From positions 2,108,001 to 2,172,000 of the forward strand of contig JAOANR010000002.1 of the NCBI GenBank assembly GCA_030278955.1: a stretch of DNA of 64,000 nucleotides, read 5' to 3'. Origin of the DNA: Hygrophila difformis. Taxonomy: Eukaryota > Streptophyta > Magnoliopsida > Lamiales > Acanthaceae. Below, one piece after another: positions 31,178-43,500 of this stretch. Positions within the stretch are counted from its first letter, which is position 1. Every line of letters starts with the position of its first letter. A program made the position numbers and the translations under genes. The notes under the pieces are model-generated. The model searched no databases, was not told the origin of the DNA, and saw nothing but the letters and a program-made list of their open reading frames with translations.

Positions 31178-34100
31178 GTAATCAAACGGAGGACTGCATT
31201 CCTCAAAGCGTGCAACAATAATAATGGAATAAATCCATGGAAGTTTTTAAAAGGGGTTGTTTATCTCATATTTCGAAAATAGTACTGTTAAACACGTAAT
31301 GCATAGTTTAAAACAATATGGCACCATATTTGCATAAACGGGATAAAACTCAAATATTTGTTCATACTTCATAAATAATTTTCTATGCCAAGTAATATAT
31401 ATTATCAAAAGGGGGTTTTTAAAATATACATTTTTATGTGAATAATACCCAAACCGTGCCCGTGCATTGATACCTTGCAGATTTTATGACCTGAAAGGAT
31501 ACGGTGAAAAGTGTAGAGTCAGCGAAAACAATCCTGAGTAAGTAGACCTTTACTCCTCGAGGAGGTCGGGTTGCAGAAATAATTTAAAAAGAACAGTTAT
31601 GGTAATGGTATGCTAAAACGAGAATTAATTTAAGCACAGAGAAAATCCATATAGATCTAGTCCCGGGACGAGACAATATGACACTATGCGTCACCAAGAA
31701 ATAAATTCCTCAGCCAACATGATGTGCAGGTTCCCCGTTGTAGGGCCCAAATCTCACATACATTCAAGGGTTGTGGTGGAGGTAAGAAATTTCCTCAGAC
31801 CACATTGAATCGAGAAATGGCATCGGGTTGATTTCCATCAGTCCCCGTAAGTCGTGTATTATAGGCAAACGGCGGAGGATTAACATCTGTCCCCGTAAGT
31901 CGTGTAACAAAAGCAAACAGCGGAGGTGGCAGCAGCGACCAAAAACTTGGACCCAACCCCGTAACAATGCGCGCTAAAAAATCCATAGGACATTGAGAAT
32001 AATTGCAAGTATTGTAAAGCACAGTAAAATGGCATACCAATAATCCAAAAGCAGTAGTGAGCTATAAGCATAAATTTAAAAGTAATAAAATGGTATTTAA
32101 AATTTATGATTAAGCTAATTTGGCTTTACTCCAAATAGTAAAAATCTATTTACAGTCACCGTATGATTGGGATTCACGACACAATGCAGGCCTACGAGCA
32201 GACAAATTTCCTCGAACACGCGGCTACTTGACTAGCAAAATATTCCAATATTAATTAATATTCTAAAATAGCACTATGGAGGGAATAACAACTAAAATCC
32301 TATCTTACATATATTTCTCGCTACCTACCTTGGCTCATGATGGCGGATAAAAATATTCCAACTCTAGCCGGAGCACCATAAAAAATCTCAATATCTATGT
32401 GTTTTAGTGAGTTTTTAAATTTTAGCAATAAAGGAAAGAAAAAGAAAGAAAAGAAATTTAAGAGAAAAGAGAGGAGTAAAAGAATGGAAACTGGAAAGGG
32501 ACGAAAGTCATGAGCTGAAATGGGAGGTTTAAATAGGCAATTCTGCAGCTACTCAATACCCGGTTAAAGACCAACCCTCACCTTGCTTCCTATTACATCT
32601 CAGACATCCATCCCAGTTAAATCCTACATCTGTTTTACTCCAACACACAACTCTCTCAAAACCTCCCTCTCTTCCTTCCACACTGGCGCCCTTCACCCCT
32701 ACTTTCCAGTTATCAATCTATCAAATCCCATCTCGGTTTTCCACAAGGAGTCCATGAAGAACCAAGAAGTTCAAGGGAGTGCTCGGTCTCGTCTGCCTTC
32801 CTCCCCTCCCCTCCCCTCCCTCCTTTGTTCTGTCTCCTCCGAATGGAAGCTCTGGCGAGGCAGGCGGTGGACGGCGAGCAGCGGCGGCGACGTCAGGCAG
32901 CGGCGGTGATGATTTCTGTTCGGGAAAAGGGAAGGAGGGAAGAGGTGGTGCTACTAATTGTGGGAGGATGGTGGCGGCGACAGCAGGGCGGCACAGGGGC
33001 GGTGGCGGACGCAAGGGCCGACGGCCACGGGCGGCGGTGAAGAGGCGGCTCTTCCTCTCGTATTTCTCTTCTTTCTACCCTTTCTCTTTTTTTCTATTTT
33101 ATGGATTTGGTTTTTCTGAAATTTTTGTTGTGGAAAGATGAATGGGGATGGAAGGAGTGGCCGGGAGTGGAGGCAATGAGCGGAGAGGCAGCCGCGGCTT
33201 CGAGCGGTTTCGTCGGTGGTCGGCCACGGAGTGGTGGTGACTTTGGGAAGGAGATGGTGGCTCGGTGGTGGCCGGCCGGAAATGAGGGTTGAAGGGGTGG
33301 CCGGCGGCTCGCCGGAAGTTCACCGCCGGCGGTGGCGGCGCCAGAAAGGCGGCCGGTGCATTAGGGTTAGGGTTTTGCCTTTCGGTGTTGGGCCAGGTTT
33401 GGGTGTTGGACCAAGGTTGTTGGGCTCAGTCCAAATCCTATTTCCCTTATTGGCTTAATGGACTACATAATTAAGTGGCCCAAACACATAATACTTGACT
33501 TAATTATGGATTTAATTTAATTATCCGGTATTATTAGTCGAGTAATTCGAGATTCTACTGTCTCCAATTCGGGACCATCCCTAATTAAAAGTCGGTAAAA
33601 GTGTTCCAAAATAGTTGTCATTTTTAAGTAGTTATAGGTAGTTATGCTGTGTTTTTACTATATTGCCCTTCACTTTACATAAATGCTATTTGTTGACATT
33701 TATTAAGAATGAGTTTAGTTGAAGGGTAAAAATGTAAATTTATGAGTTAATTAATGCAAACCTTGGTTATTGAAATTGAGCTGAAAGAGACAACTAAAAA
33801 GGAACGGAGGGAGTAGTAAGGAATAAATTTTTTACTCAATTTCATGTCCAACATTGAACCCAATGTCTTTAAACAATTTAATGGACTTAACGGACTTAAT
33901 TAAGCTCCTAATGTTATATAACTATAATCTAATTCAAGATCTAATTTACTTAAATTATTTAATAATTGGTCTTACCAGCAAAGTAATCAAGTCTTGGAAT
34001 AATTGGGGATCAAGGATCCTTTTAGTAATTAATCAGGTGTTTAATCTAATTATAGTGTCAAAATTCCAAAATTTTGTTAAAGATAAAATTTAACACTCAT

Positions 34101-35068
34101 TTTCTGAAGTAGTCGTCATCGTATACTTCATCCTTGCTCTAATTAACAAATGAATAATTCATAGATTTACATTAATCTCCCAATATTTTTAAATCTCATG
34201 CCTTAACATGACTGTAGATTTATGACTTTAAAAATGTCCTAACACTTGGTTGTCCAAATTCTCTAATTTAATACAATACTCTTGAGAGCTAATTAATATA
34301 GTACTTAGGCACTTTGTTCTTTGATAATTCTCGCCGCTCATGAATTCCCTAATTAAACCAGCTAAGTATTTTAAATTAAATTATGGTGATAAATTTCACA
34401 GCCCTACTCATATCCAATATCTTTTCATTTCAAAGCTTATAATACCAATATTATTAAAAGTCAAATAGCTTGTAACTTATTAGGGCTCTAATACGTAGAC
34501 ATTGTTTGGGGCTAAACCTCCTATCGGAAACTCCATGGCATATTTAGAAATTAATTATATTCGATTATTAATTAAGGATTAATGATTTAAAAATAAATAT
34601 TTATTATGCTCCTGACTAAATAAATTCAAGTTCATATTTCATAAATTAATAAGTTTTCCCTTATTAGTAACCTCTGATACTTTTAATAAACTAATTAGCT
34701 CACTATTTATATTACTCGGATTAAGTTTCACGTATTGTCGAATCACTCTTTCCGAATTCGCTACTGAGGATTTAGGTCTAAAATAACAAAATACCTATAT
34801 TAGATTTCGACTACCTAGTTATAACTAATTAATACGAATTTTAAATAATTTGTAATAAAATATAATTGAACACCTATAAGTTAATTAAACATTGTTGCAC
34901 TTAAAAATTTTAATTCTTAAAGTCGTTCACAACTAGGTTTGACTTAAATAATCTCATATCTCGAAAAGGTCCTCCTTTCATCTTCAAAAATTTAAGTGTA
35001 TGAGAAATTTTGGATGTTTATTTATTAAATTTTTAAATTTCTCTTTAAAGACTTTACGGGGTGGTATA
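31178..35068 (-). repeat. LARD 3' LTR, main part
   Basis: This resumes the LTR begun at 11513 and matches 40745–44525. The first five bases repeat the Athila target site. A TATTTAAA box (about 32527–32537, − strand reading) could be the promoter. A GC-rich block (about 32760–33380) gives open frames on both strands. Those frames are rich in Gly, Arg and Pro, are not conserved between the two LTR copies, and were not accepted as genes. The end reads GGTGGTATA, with GTGTTATA in the sister copy. Confidence 0.88.
33596..33816. mobile_element. Stowaway-like (Tc1/mariner) MITE
   Basis: About 220 bp are present in this LTR but not in the sister LTR (compare 43201–43265). The right end reads, on the − strand, CTACTCCCTCCGTTCC followed by TAGTTGTC, the well known Stowaway terminus. 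The left end keeps GTTCC and AATAGTTGTC but has lost the outer bases. The LTR also lost about 40 bp at the site. Confidence 0.7.
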
Positions 35069-35746
35069 GTCTACTCTCCTTAAAATAAAGCTTCGCCCTC
35101 GAAGCCTCGAGACAAAATTAGGGTAAAGTTATAAGTAGGGGATATCTCCAAAATTTATATCCCTATAGAAACCCTACGAAGTTTATATACCAATTATAAT
35201 TTTCTTTAAACAGCTCTGGGTGTCTATCCTTTATATCTTTTCCTCGTGTTGCATCCTTTGATTCACTTGTATCATCTTACAATTATCGTCAAATTTTAAT
35301 CTTCCCTAAACCTAAATAATTTCCCTTTTTGGTCCTTAATTATTGACGTCAGTCAGTCCATTTTTATTCTTGTGTTGCTTCCCTTACCGGAATGTGCTTA
35401 TCTGCTCCATAATTCACTCCTTCCCAGGGAAGTGAAGATAAACTAGGTCATTTAATCAATTAGTGGTTACACATATTTTATTGCGCTCAAAAGGTGTACG
35501 GGATAACCCTAGGGAAATCAATCTATTGTTATGTTGTGCCATTTCCATGTTGGGTTTTCCTTGACTTGATTTAAATTGATAGAGTCCTCTTAAGTACATC
35601 TTAATCCATAATGGGTCTCAACTTTTCCTTGTTGGTAAAATGTTGCTCACAGGAAAATTATTTATCCGTGTCAAAACTCTTGGTAATTCTTTCTTGGTAT
35701 TTGGTCCACAATTATTTATTACACATTGAGCGTCATTAACTTAAAA
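35069..35746 (-). other. LARD internal region, 3' part with purine tract
   Basis: No gene is seen. Next to the LTR, on the − strand, are GGCTTCGAGGGCGAAGC and AAGGAGAGTAGAC. This is the same arrangement as in the X-family element at 38657–38700 and is typical of the sequence between the end of pol and the 3' LTR in Tekay/Del-type elements. The rest is AT-rich. Confidence 0.6.
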
Positions 35747-35751
35747 ATATT

Positions 35752-38700
35752 TGTAACACCCCGGATTTGATAACCCAGGCCGAGGTGTCACCGCCGCACC
35801 TCCCTAGCAAGACACGGTTTCTCCGAGCTTGCTAAAGAGATGCAAGGCTATGAGCGTTGGAAAATGTTTTAAAAGCAAGTCCGGAATTACTTAAAAATAA
35901 TAATGTAACATCATCCATACATGATAAAAATAATAAGTTGCAGCGGAAATTAAAATACAGGGCCGACATGGCCAAGACTCGGGTTAACAAGCCCGTATGC
36001 ACGTCATGCAAAACAAATAATTAAATGCCCAAAGTAATCCCCCGATGCATGATCATGCTCCGTACTCTGTAATGGAAAAAAAATGAACAACGGGTTTTAT
36101 CAGTATATAAAATACTGAGTAAGTTAATCCCTAACTAACAATTTAAGGGGTTACATGTGTTTACTTGAAATTACACTTTTCATGCGTTACGAAATTAATT
36201 TAAAATTCATAGTTTACTTGCGGCGGAAAAGCATGATTAATTTATTCAAGACGAGAATACATAATTTAAGGACTTAATTTAAAAGCATTATTTAAAACAT
36301 AATTTCAGACGCGTAATTTGAATACATAATTTAAAATCATAGTAAATACGATTTAAGCGTAAATAAACACTCACACAAGTCTTTTATATTTCATCCCGTA
36401 AACTAAGAAGAGGACACCATACCGGGAGATCACTAACGAGGCAATCTCAACATAGGACCACTAACGAGGCAGTCCAAACAATGGGAGACCACTAACGAGG
36501 CAGTCTCAAAGATAGTAGGACCACTAACGAGGCGATCCAAAAAGATAGTAGGACCACTAACGAGGCGATCCACAAATACAGCGCGCGAGATCACTAACGA
36601 GGCAATCTCAGATAGTAAGGAGACCACTAACGAGGCAGTCTCAAAGATAATGATAGTATGAAGATCGGCTCAGCCTAGTGAACGGGATTTTTCGAAAGTT
36701 CGTATTTCAAAGTTATCAAAGGATCGATATCGCGTTTTCATAGTTCGAGTTTTCTCAAGTTCGAAAAATCCTATTCGAGGCAGTTCACGCCTTTCTTAAT
36801 TTAAAATTCGTTTTTCCTCCAAAAATTCTGAAACTTGGCCAGTAATTCAAAAACACACACACGAACAACTTTCATGTTTTAAGTTTTTGGAAAGAGGGTT
36901 CCGAAGTGAGTTGAAATTTGAGTTTATTGCAAAGAATAATTTACGTCTTAAAAACTGTTTTCGTCACAGGTTCGTGTAACGCCGATTAAAAATTCATTTC
37001 AAAACCAATCGATGTGAAATTTTTACAGTAACTACACGACACATTAAGGAACAACTTTCATGTTTTAAGTTTTTGGAAATAATGAATTCTTGGTACTCAA
37101 AAATCGAGTGCAACTCACTGCATACTCATGGCCCTTAAAACGAATTCAAAACAGTTCTAAAAACTTGGCCGTTTGACATATCAAATGAACACCAAAATTC
37201 GTGAAATTTTGTAGGCATAATCTAGACACAATTATCTACAACTTCTGTTTAGAAATGCAAAGTTAAATCATTCGAAAAATGGGTGAAAAACATGCATCAA
37301 GTTGAATGAAGGAATCTGTCACAGATTTGAATCGTTCGGTTTGATACAGAAAGTTCATGGCGAAACTTGGGATAGCAAAACTTAATGTCAATGGCTGAAA
37401 TTTGGACACAAGATAGATAAAGGTGTTAGGAACAACTTTTATGTTGAAAAGTTTTCGGTTTGAATTCTCGAAGGTCGAGTTTTTGGCGAGTCTTTAAAAT
37501 TGGACGAAAATAGGGTTTTTGAAAACCGATTTTTGTTACAAGCCTATATCTCGAGATTTAAACAACAAACAACCACGAAAATTTGTGAGTAAGGTTTTAA
37601 CTTACTTAGAATGAGGATGGGGTCGCTGGATTGGGTTTCCGGATGTCCTAGGGTCACGACGAACGGCCAACTTCTCCGATCGCTTTTTGTTCGTTTTCCG
37701 ACGGGAAATCGTAGTAAGAAAATAGTGTTAGAATTCGAGTTTCTGAGACTTATGGACGAATTGAAACTTTGTACAATAGCTTACCAAGAGTCTAGAGGGC
37801 AGGGCTTGGTTCCTTTCGCCTTGCCGTCGCCGGAATACTTGCCGGAAAGTGAGTTCGGAGAGGTTTCGACTTGGAGAGGAGTTTTGGAGGTGTTTAGGGT
37901 TAGGTTTTCTGAGAGTGAGGGGGGAGGGGCGCCCCAAATCTGATCTTATGCCCTTCCCCATTGGTGTGATCGACTTGCCATTGATGGAGGTCGGATTTTT
38001 GGCAAGAAAATCGCCATGGAAGGAAAGTTTACACCTCCTGCACCTCTGGCGCGCTGGTGGCGCGCACATAGGCCTTTGTGCGCGCGGAGCACGCGTGGCC
38101 TGCCCTGGAGGCGCGACGCCCTTGGCCGCGCGGTGGCCGCGCGGCGGCGCGCGGGCAGCGCGGGCTGGCCGGACCGGCCGGTCCGGCGGTCCGCGTGTTT
38201 CGTCGGGTCTTTTCTTCTTTTCTCGATCGGGTTTCTATCCCCTACGTTTTCGGTTCGACCTTTCGGGTCATTTCCGGGGTTACGATTCCTTTCTAAATTT
38301 TATTTTGACTCCAATGAATTTCATATTCGAAACCTTGAATCCGTCGAGTTTGAATTCATCGTCCTTCGACTCCCGTGTAGTAATTTATCTGATTAAATTA
38401 CTTCCGACTTCACGGGTTTTTTTTTTTTTTTTTTTTTTTGGAATTAAAATTCTTTTCCTTCTTGAATTTAATTCCAATTCTTTTAACTCGATTCATGGAA
38501 TTTCTTCGGCTTCCTTTCCCTCTTTTATTCCATTTTGAGTTTTTGAATCTATCGGCGTTTCATTTCCGAGCAATATTTTATTGTAATAAATTATTTTCTT
38601 CTCGGAAATAAATTTTATTTCGTTTCTTTGGGCGTTGTAAAAACCCCGGGTATTACAGTCTACCCCCCTTAAGAATCAACTTCGTCCCCGAAGTTGCGCC

Positions 38701-38825
38701 CTCGCTTTCTTTTGGGCTCAATTTAATGTTGGGGTATTTCCATCTACTTTCCTTAAGGATAAACGTCTTCCACAAGAAATTTATTCCATTCCTTTGAACG
38801 TGAATTAAATTTCTCGGGTGTTACA
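35752..38825 (-). mobile_element. X-family LTR retrotransposon, internally deleted
   Basis: Ends are TGTAACACCCC and CGGGTGTTACA, flanked by the target duplication ATATT (35747–35751 and 38826–38830). On the − strand it consists of a short 5' LTR beginning (TGTAACACCCGAG), a scrap of internal DNA with CAACTTCGGGGACGAAGTTG and TTAAGGGGGGTAGAC (the purine tract), then a complete 3' LTR (38657 to 35752, about 2.9 kb). All gag and pol are gone. The internal scrap is of the Tekay/Del chromovirus type. Confidence 0.75.
36425..36650 (-). repeat. Seven-unit hairpin array in the X-family LTR
   Basis: Seven units are spaced at about 30–37 bp. On the − (LTR-sense) strand each has the near-constant centre CCTCGTTAGTG, closed by a short stem that differs between units: GAGAT/ATCTC, GGAC/GTCC, GAGAC/GTCTC and GGATC/GGTCC. 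The last of these needs a U·G pair. The same seven-unit array is at 63345–63565 in an independent copy. Confidence 0.85.
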
Positions 38826-38830
38826 ATATT

Positions 38831-40486
38831 ATGGTGAGCTCATCGGGCTCAACATAAGATAGATAGATTTTAAACCCTTTGGGAATCCAACACATCTTAT
38901 CCTTGACCGGAAATATTCTTGTCTAGGGTTAAACATTAATCGTCTTAATGTGTACACACAAGAATCTCCCAATTACTTCCAAGTTCCCATCACTTGGAGT
39001 CTTCAAATGTTAATTAAATATCTCTTATGGTCACCCGACCAAGAACATGTCCAATTTTTCATACGACTCCGAAAAAGGAATGTATTGCATTATATAATAG
39101 TAGATTAGGTTCAAAAATTCAGCCTATGAACTTTATAGTAAGTATCCATCTTACTATATTTCCTTGTTAGATATTTTAGTTACCAAGGATAATTATTTTA
39201 ATGATAGGATTTTATGATTGTCTTGCTTGGTGGTTAATCACCTAATTAATGATAACTTCGCAACTAAGGATCGTCTCCCATAATTATGAGATTTTAAAAA
39301 TTTATTGGGTGTACTAATTCTTTGTCCTCGATTATGAACTTCATCCTTGACAATCCATAATTTCACTTGGAAATATTGAAAACATGAAATCATTGTAATA
39401 TAGGCTCTTGTATTTTATTTTATTTTCATTTAATTTTATATTTTTAACCTTTTACATAACGTATTTGGGAATCCTATCAAAGTAGATACGAAGTAATTTC
39501 TACAATTCTAATGATTATGAGAAATCTCTTATTATCGGGCCGACAGCTCAATCAAGCCTTTAGGTAGTAGGTCCTTCCACAAGGATGAGATTCCAAGTTT
39601 CTCGAGCTAAAGGAGTAGGATAAATATTTGAGGTTATCCTTTAAGCTCATGGCTAAGGGTATTTTGTTTCATTGAGGATATTCCAAATAAATGTCCAACT
39701 TCCTTGCCGAATACATGTATGAATTTAAGGAAAAACTCGTAAATGTTTTATAAAACTCGCTGTGAGCTTAAAATCATTCGGTGCCATTTCATGACACCCG
39801 CGTCTCATCTTTAAGACATATATAATTAAAGAAATTCTTAGTTCCAATTATTCGCACGATTATCGTGTTAACGCTTAAATCGGGCTCTTATAGTCTAAGG
39901 CAAAACCTTATCTGACTAAGGCAAGACTTCGCATAACACTAAGGTCATCGCATACGTAGGCATCATCCTACGTACTTAGTTAACTGAAGCTGAGAAGCCA
40001 AGAAACTAGTACAACACTAGCAGATTATCCAAATCACGTCTAGAGGTAGATACTAAGGCAATACTTAGCAAAACAATCATAAGATATCGGAGAGAGACTC
40101 TAGCTCGGAGTCCGATACCTTGGAAAATCCTTATCAAGAATTACATAATAATCAAAAATTCTGCTCGTGCCTATATGCATATGTGTGTGTGTCCCCATCC
40201 CAAATTTTAACTTTAACAATACTTGGCATAGTCTTTTCAAAATATTTCGTGCAAAAATGTCAAAAATTTAAATGCACTACTTCTTAGAGCAAAAATGGCT
40301 ATCCAAAATTATTTATCGTGCAGAAATTGCAATAATTTACATGCACTAATCAAAATGCTTCCAAATGCTTTTCGTGTAAAAAATATAAAAATTTTAATAC
40401 ATTACTTGATTAGCCACAGGGCTTTTAAAATAATACGTGGTGCATGAATTTTAAAAATTTCAGATGCACAATTCCAAGAGCAAAAC
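38831..40486 (-). other. LARD internal region, 5' part
   Basis: About 1.65 kb of AT-rich DNA lies between the nested X-family element and the primer-binding site. No gag, protease or RT motif could be read in any frame. This supports a non-coding element that relied on proteins made elsewhere. Confidence 0.6.
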
Positions 40487-40498
40487 GCTCTGATACCA
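40487..40498 (-). promoter_or_regulatory. Primer-binding site, initiator tRNA-Met
   Basis: On the − strand TGGTATCAGAGC begins about three bases after the end of the 5' LTR. This is the standard primer site of many plant Ty3/Gypsy and Ty1/Copia elements and fixes the orientation of the LARD. Confidence 0.85.
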
Positions 40499-40501
40499 AA
40501 C

Positions 40502-43500
40502 AGTAACACCCCCATTTTCCCATAAGATACAGCGGAAGCAAAGTGCGGGAATAATGGGCGGGGTGCTACCGCCACGTATTCTAGATTGTCCGAAATACTC
40601 TAAGGCTAAAATAAATAATTGCAGAAAACTCAGTGTTGAATGTATATGCTAACCATGTTCTGGACAAGCTAGCATATAATTCGCAAAGAAGCTTATATAC
40701 TGTGAAAAGTATAAAATAAGCTTGATAAAAAGGTTTGGTAGAGCGTAACCAAACAGAGGACTGCATTCCTCAAAGCGCGCAACAATAATAATGGAATAAA
40801 TCCATGGAAGTTTTTAAAAGGGGTTGTTTATCTCATATTTCGAAAATAGTATTGTTAAACGCGTAATGCTTTGTTTAAAACAGTAGGGCACCATATTTGC
40901 ATAAACGGGATAAAACCCAAATATTTATTCATACTTCATAAATAATTTTCTATGCCAAGTAATATATTATTATCAAAAGGGGGTTTTTAAAATATACATT
41001 TTTATGTGAATAATACCCCAAATCGTGCTCGTGCATTGATGCCTTGCAGATTTTATGACCTGAAAGGATACGGTGAAAAGTGTAGAGTCAGCGAAAACAA
41101 TCGCTGAGTAAGTAGACCTTTACTCCCGGAGGAGGTCGGGTTGCAGAAATAATTTAAAAAGAACAGTTATAGTAATGGTATGCCAAAACGAGAATTAATT
41201 TAAGCACAGACAAAATCCATATAGATCTAATCCCGGGAAGAGACAATATGACACTATTCGTCACCAAGAAATAAATTCCTCAGCCAACATGATGTGCAGG
41301 TTCCCCGTTGTAGGGCCCAAATCTCACATACATTCAAGGGTTGTGGTGGAGGTAAGAAATTTCCTCAGACCACATTGAATCGAGAAATGACATCGGGCTG
41401 ATTTCCATCAGTCCCCGTAAGTCGTGTATTACAGGCAAACGGCAGAGGATTAACATCTGTCCCCGTAAGTCGTGTAGCAAAAGCAAACGGCGGAGGTGGC
41501 AGCAGCGACCCAAAACTTGGACCCAACCCCGTAACAATGCGCGCTCAAAAATCCATAGGACATTGAGAATAATTGCAAGTATTGTAAAGCACAGTAAAAT
41601 GACATACCAATAATCCAAAAGCAGTAGTGAGCTATAAGCATAAATTTAAAAGTAATAAATCGGTATTTAAAATTTATGCTTAAGCTAAAATAATTTTGCT
41701 TTACTCCAAATAGTAAAAATCTACTTACAGTCACCATATGATTGGGATTCACGACACAATGCAGGCTTACGAGCAGACAAATTTCCTCGAACACGCGGCT
41801 ACTTGACTAGCAAAATATTCAAATATTAATTAATATTCTAAAATAGCACTATCAAGGGAATAACAACTAAAATCCCATCTTACATGTATTTCTCGCTACC
41901 AACCTTGGCTCACGATGGCGGATAAAAATATTTTCAACTCTAGCCGGAGCACCGTAACAAATCTCAATATCTATGTGTTTTAGTGAGTTTTTAAATTTTA
42001 GCAATAAAGGAAAGAAAAAGAAAGAAAGGAAATTGAAGAGAAAAGAGAGGAGTAAAGGAATGGAAACTAGAAAGGGACGAAAGTCATGGGCTGAAGATTT
42101 AAAGGAGTAAAGGAATGGAAACTAGAAATGGAAACTAGAAAGGGACGAAATGGGAGGTTTAAATAGGCAATTCTGTAGCTACTCAATACCCGGTTAAAGA
42201 CCCAACCCTCACCTTGCTTCCTATTACATCTCAGACATCCATCCCAGTTAAATCCTACATCTGTTTTACTCCAACACACAGCTCTCTCAAAACCTCCCTC
42301 TCTTCCCTTCCACACTGGCACCCTTCACCCTTACTTTCCAGTTTTCAATCTATCAAATCCCATCTCGGTTTTCCACAAGGAGTCCATGAAGAACCAAGAA
42401 GTTCAAGGGAGTGCTCGGTCTCGTTTGCCTTCCTCCCCTCCCCTCCCCTCCCTCCTTTGTTCTGTCTCCTCCGAATGGAAGCTCCGGCGAGGCAGGCGGC
42501 GGACGGCGAGCAGCGGCGGCGACGTCAGGCAGCGGCGGTGATGATTTCTGTTCGGGAAAAGGGAAGGAGGGCAGCGGTGGTGCTACTAATCGTGGGAGGA
42601 TGGTGGCGGCGACAGCGGGGCAGTGGCGGAGGCGAGGGCCGACGGCCACGGGCGGCGGTGAAGAGGCGGCTCTTCCTCTCCTATTTCTCTTCTTTCTACC
42701 CTTTCTCTTTTTTCGTTTTTTGTGGATTTTGTTTCTCTAAAATTTTTGTTGTGGAAAGATGAACGGGGATGGAAGGAGTGGCCGGGAGTGGAGGCAGTGG
42801 GCGGAGAGTCAGCCGTGGCTTCGGGCGGTTTCGTCGGTGGTCGGCCGCGGAGTGGTGGTGACTTTGGGAAGGAGATGGTGGCTCGGTGGTGGCCGGCCTG
42901 AAATGAGGGTTGAAGGGGTGGCCGGTGGCTCACCGGAAGTTCGCTGCCGGCGGTGGCGGCGCCGGAAAGGCGGCCGGTGCATTAGGGTTAGGGTTATGCC
43001 TTTCGGTGTTGGGCCAGGTTTGGGTGTTGGGCCAAGGTTGTTGGGCTGAGTCCAAATTCTATTTCCCTTATTGGCTTAATGGACTACATAATTAAGTGGC
43101 CCAAACACATCGTACTTGACTTAATTATGGATTTAATTTAATTATCCGGTATTATTAGTCGAGTAATTCGAGATTCTACTTTCTTCAATTCGGGACCATC
43201 CCTAATTAAAAGTCGGACAATTTTAAATAATTAAACGGGTCAAGTATTTTAATTTAATAGTAAGGAATTAATTTTATACTCAATTTCATGTCCAACATTG
43301 AACCCAATGTCTTTAAACAATTTAATGGACTTAACGGACTTAATTAAGCTCCAAATGTTATAAAGCCTTATAACTATAATCTAATTCAAGATCTAATTTA
43401 CCTAAATTATTTAATTAATAATTGGTCTTACCAGCAAAGTAATCATGTCTTGGAATAATTGGGTATCAAGGATCCTTTTAGTAATTAATCGGGTGTTTAA

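Noticed and set aside
32583..33474. Several GC-rich open frames in the LARD LTR, and their counterparts at 42214–43095
   Set aside because: Composition-driven (Gly, Arg, Pro, Ala), overlapping in many frames, and not conserved between the two LTRs.
36425..36650. Regular short repeats with spacers that look superficially like a CRISPR array
   Set aside because: The spacers are related to each other, the repeats form variable stems, there are no cas genes, and the array sits in a plant LTR that is repeated elsewhere in the window.
37611..38538. Open frames of 110–229 codons in the X-family LTR and its inverted copy at 61842–62321
   Set aside because: Frames do not stay open over the same region in the two copies, and the GC-rich part gives frames in all directions. 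No family is recognised.
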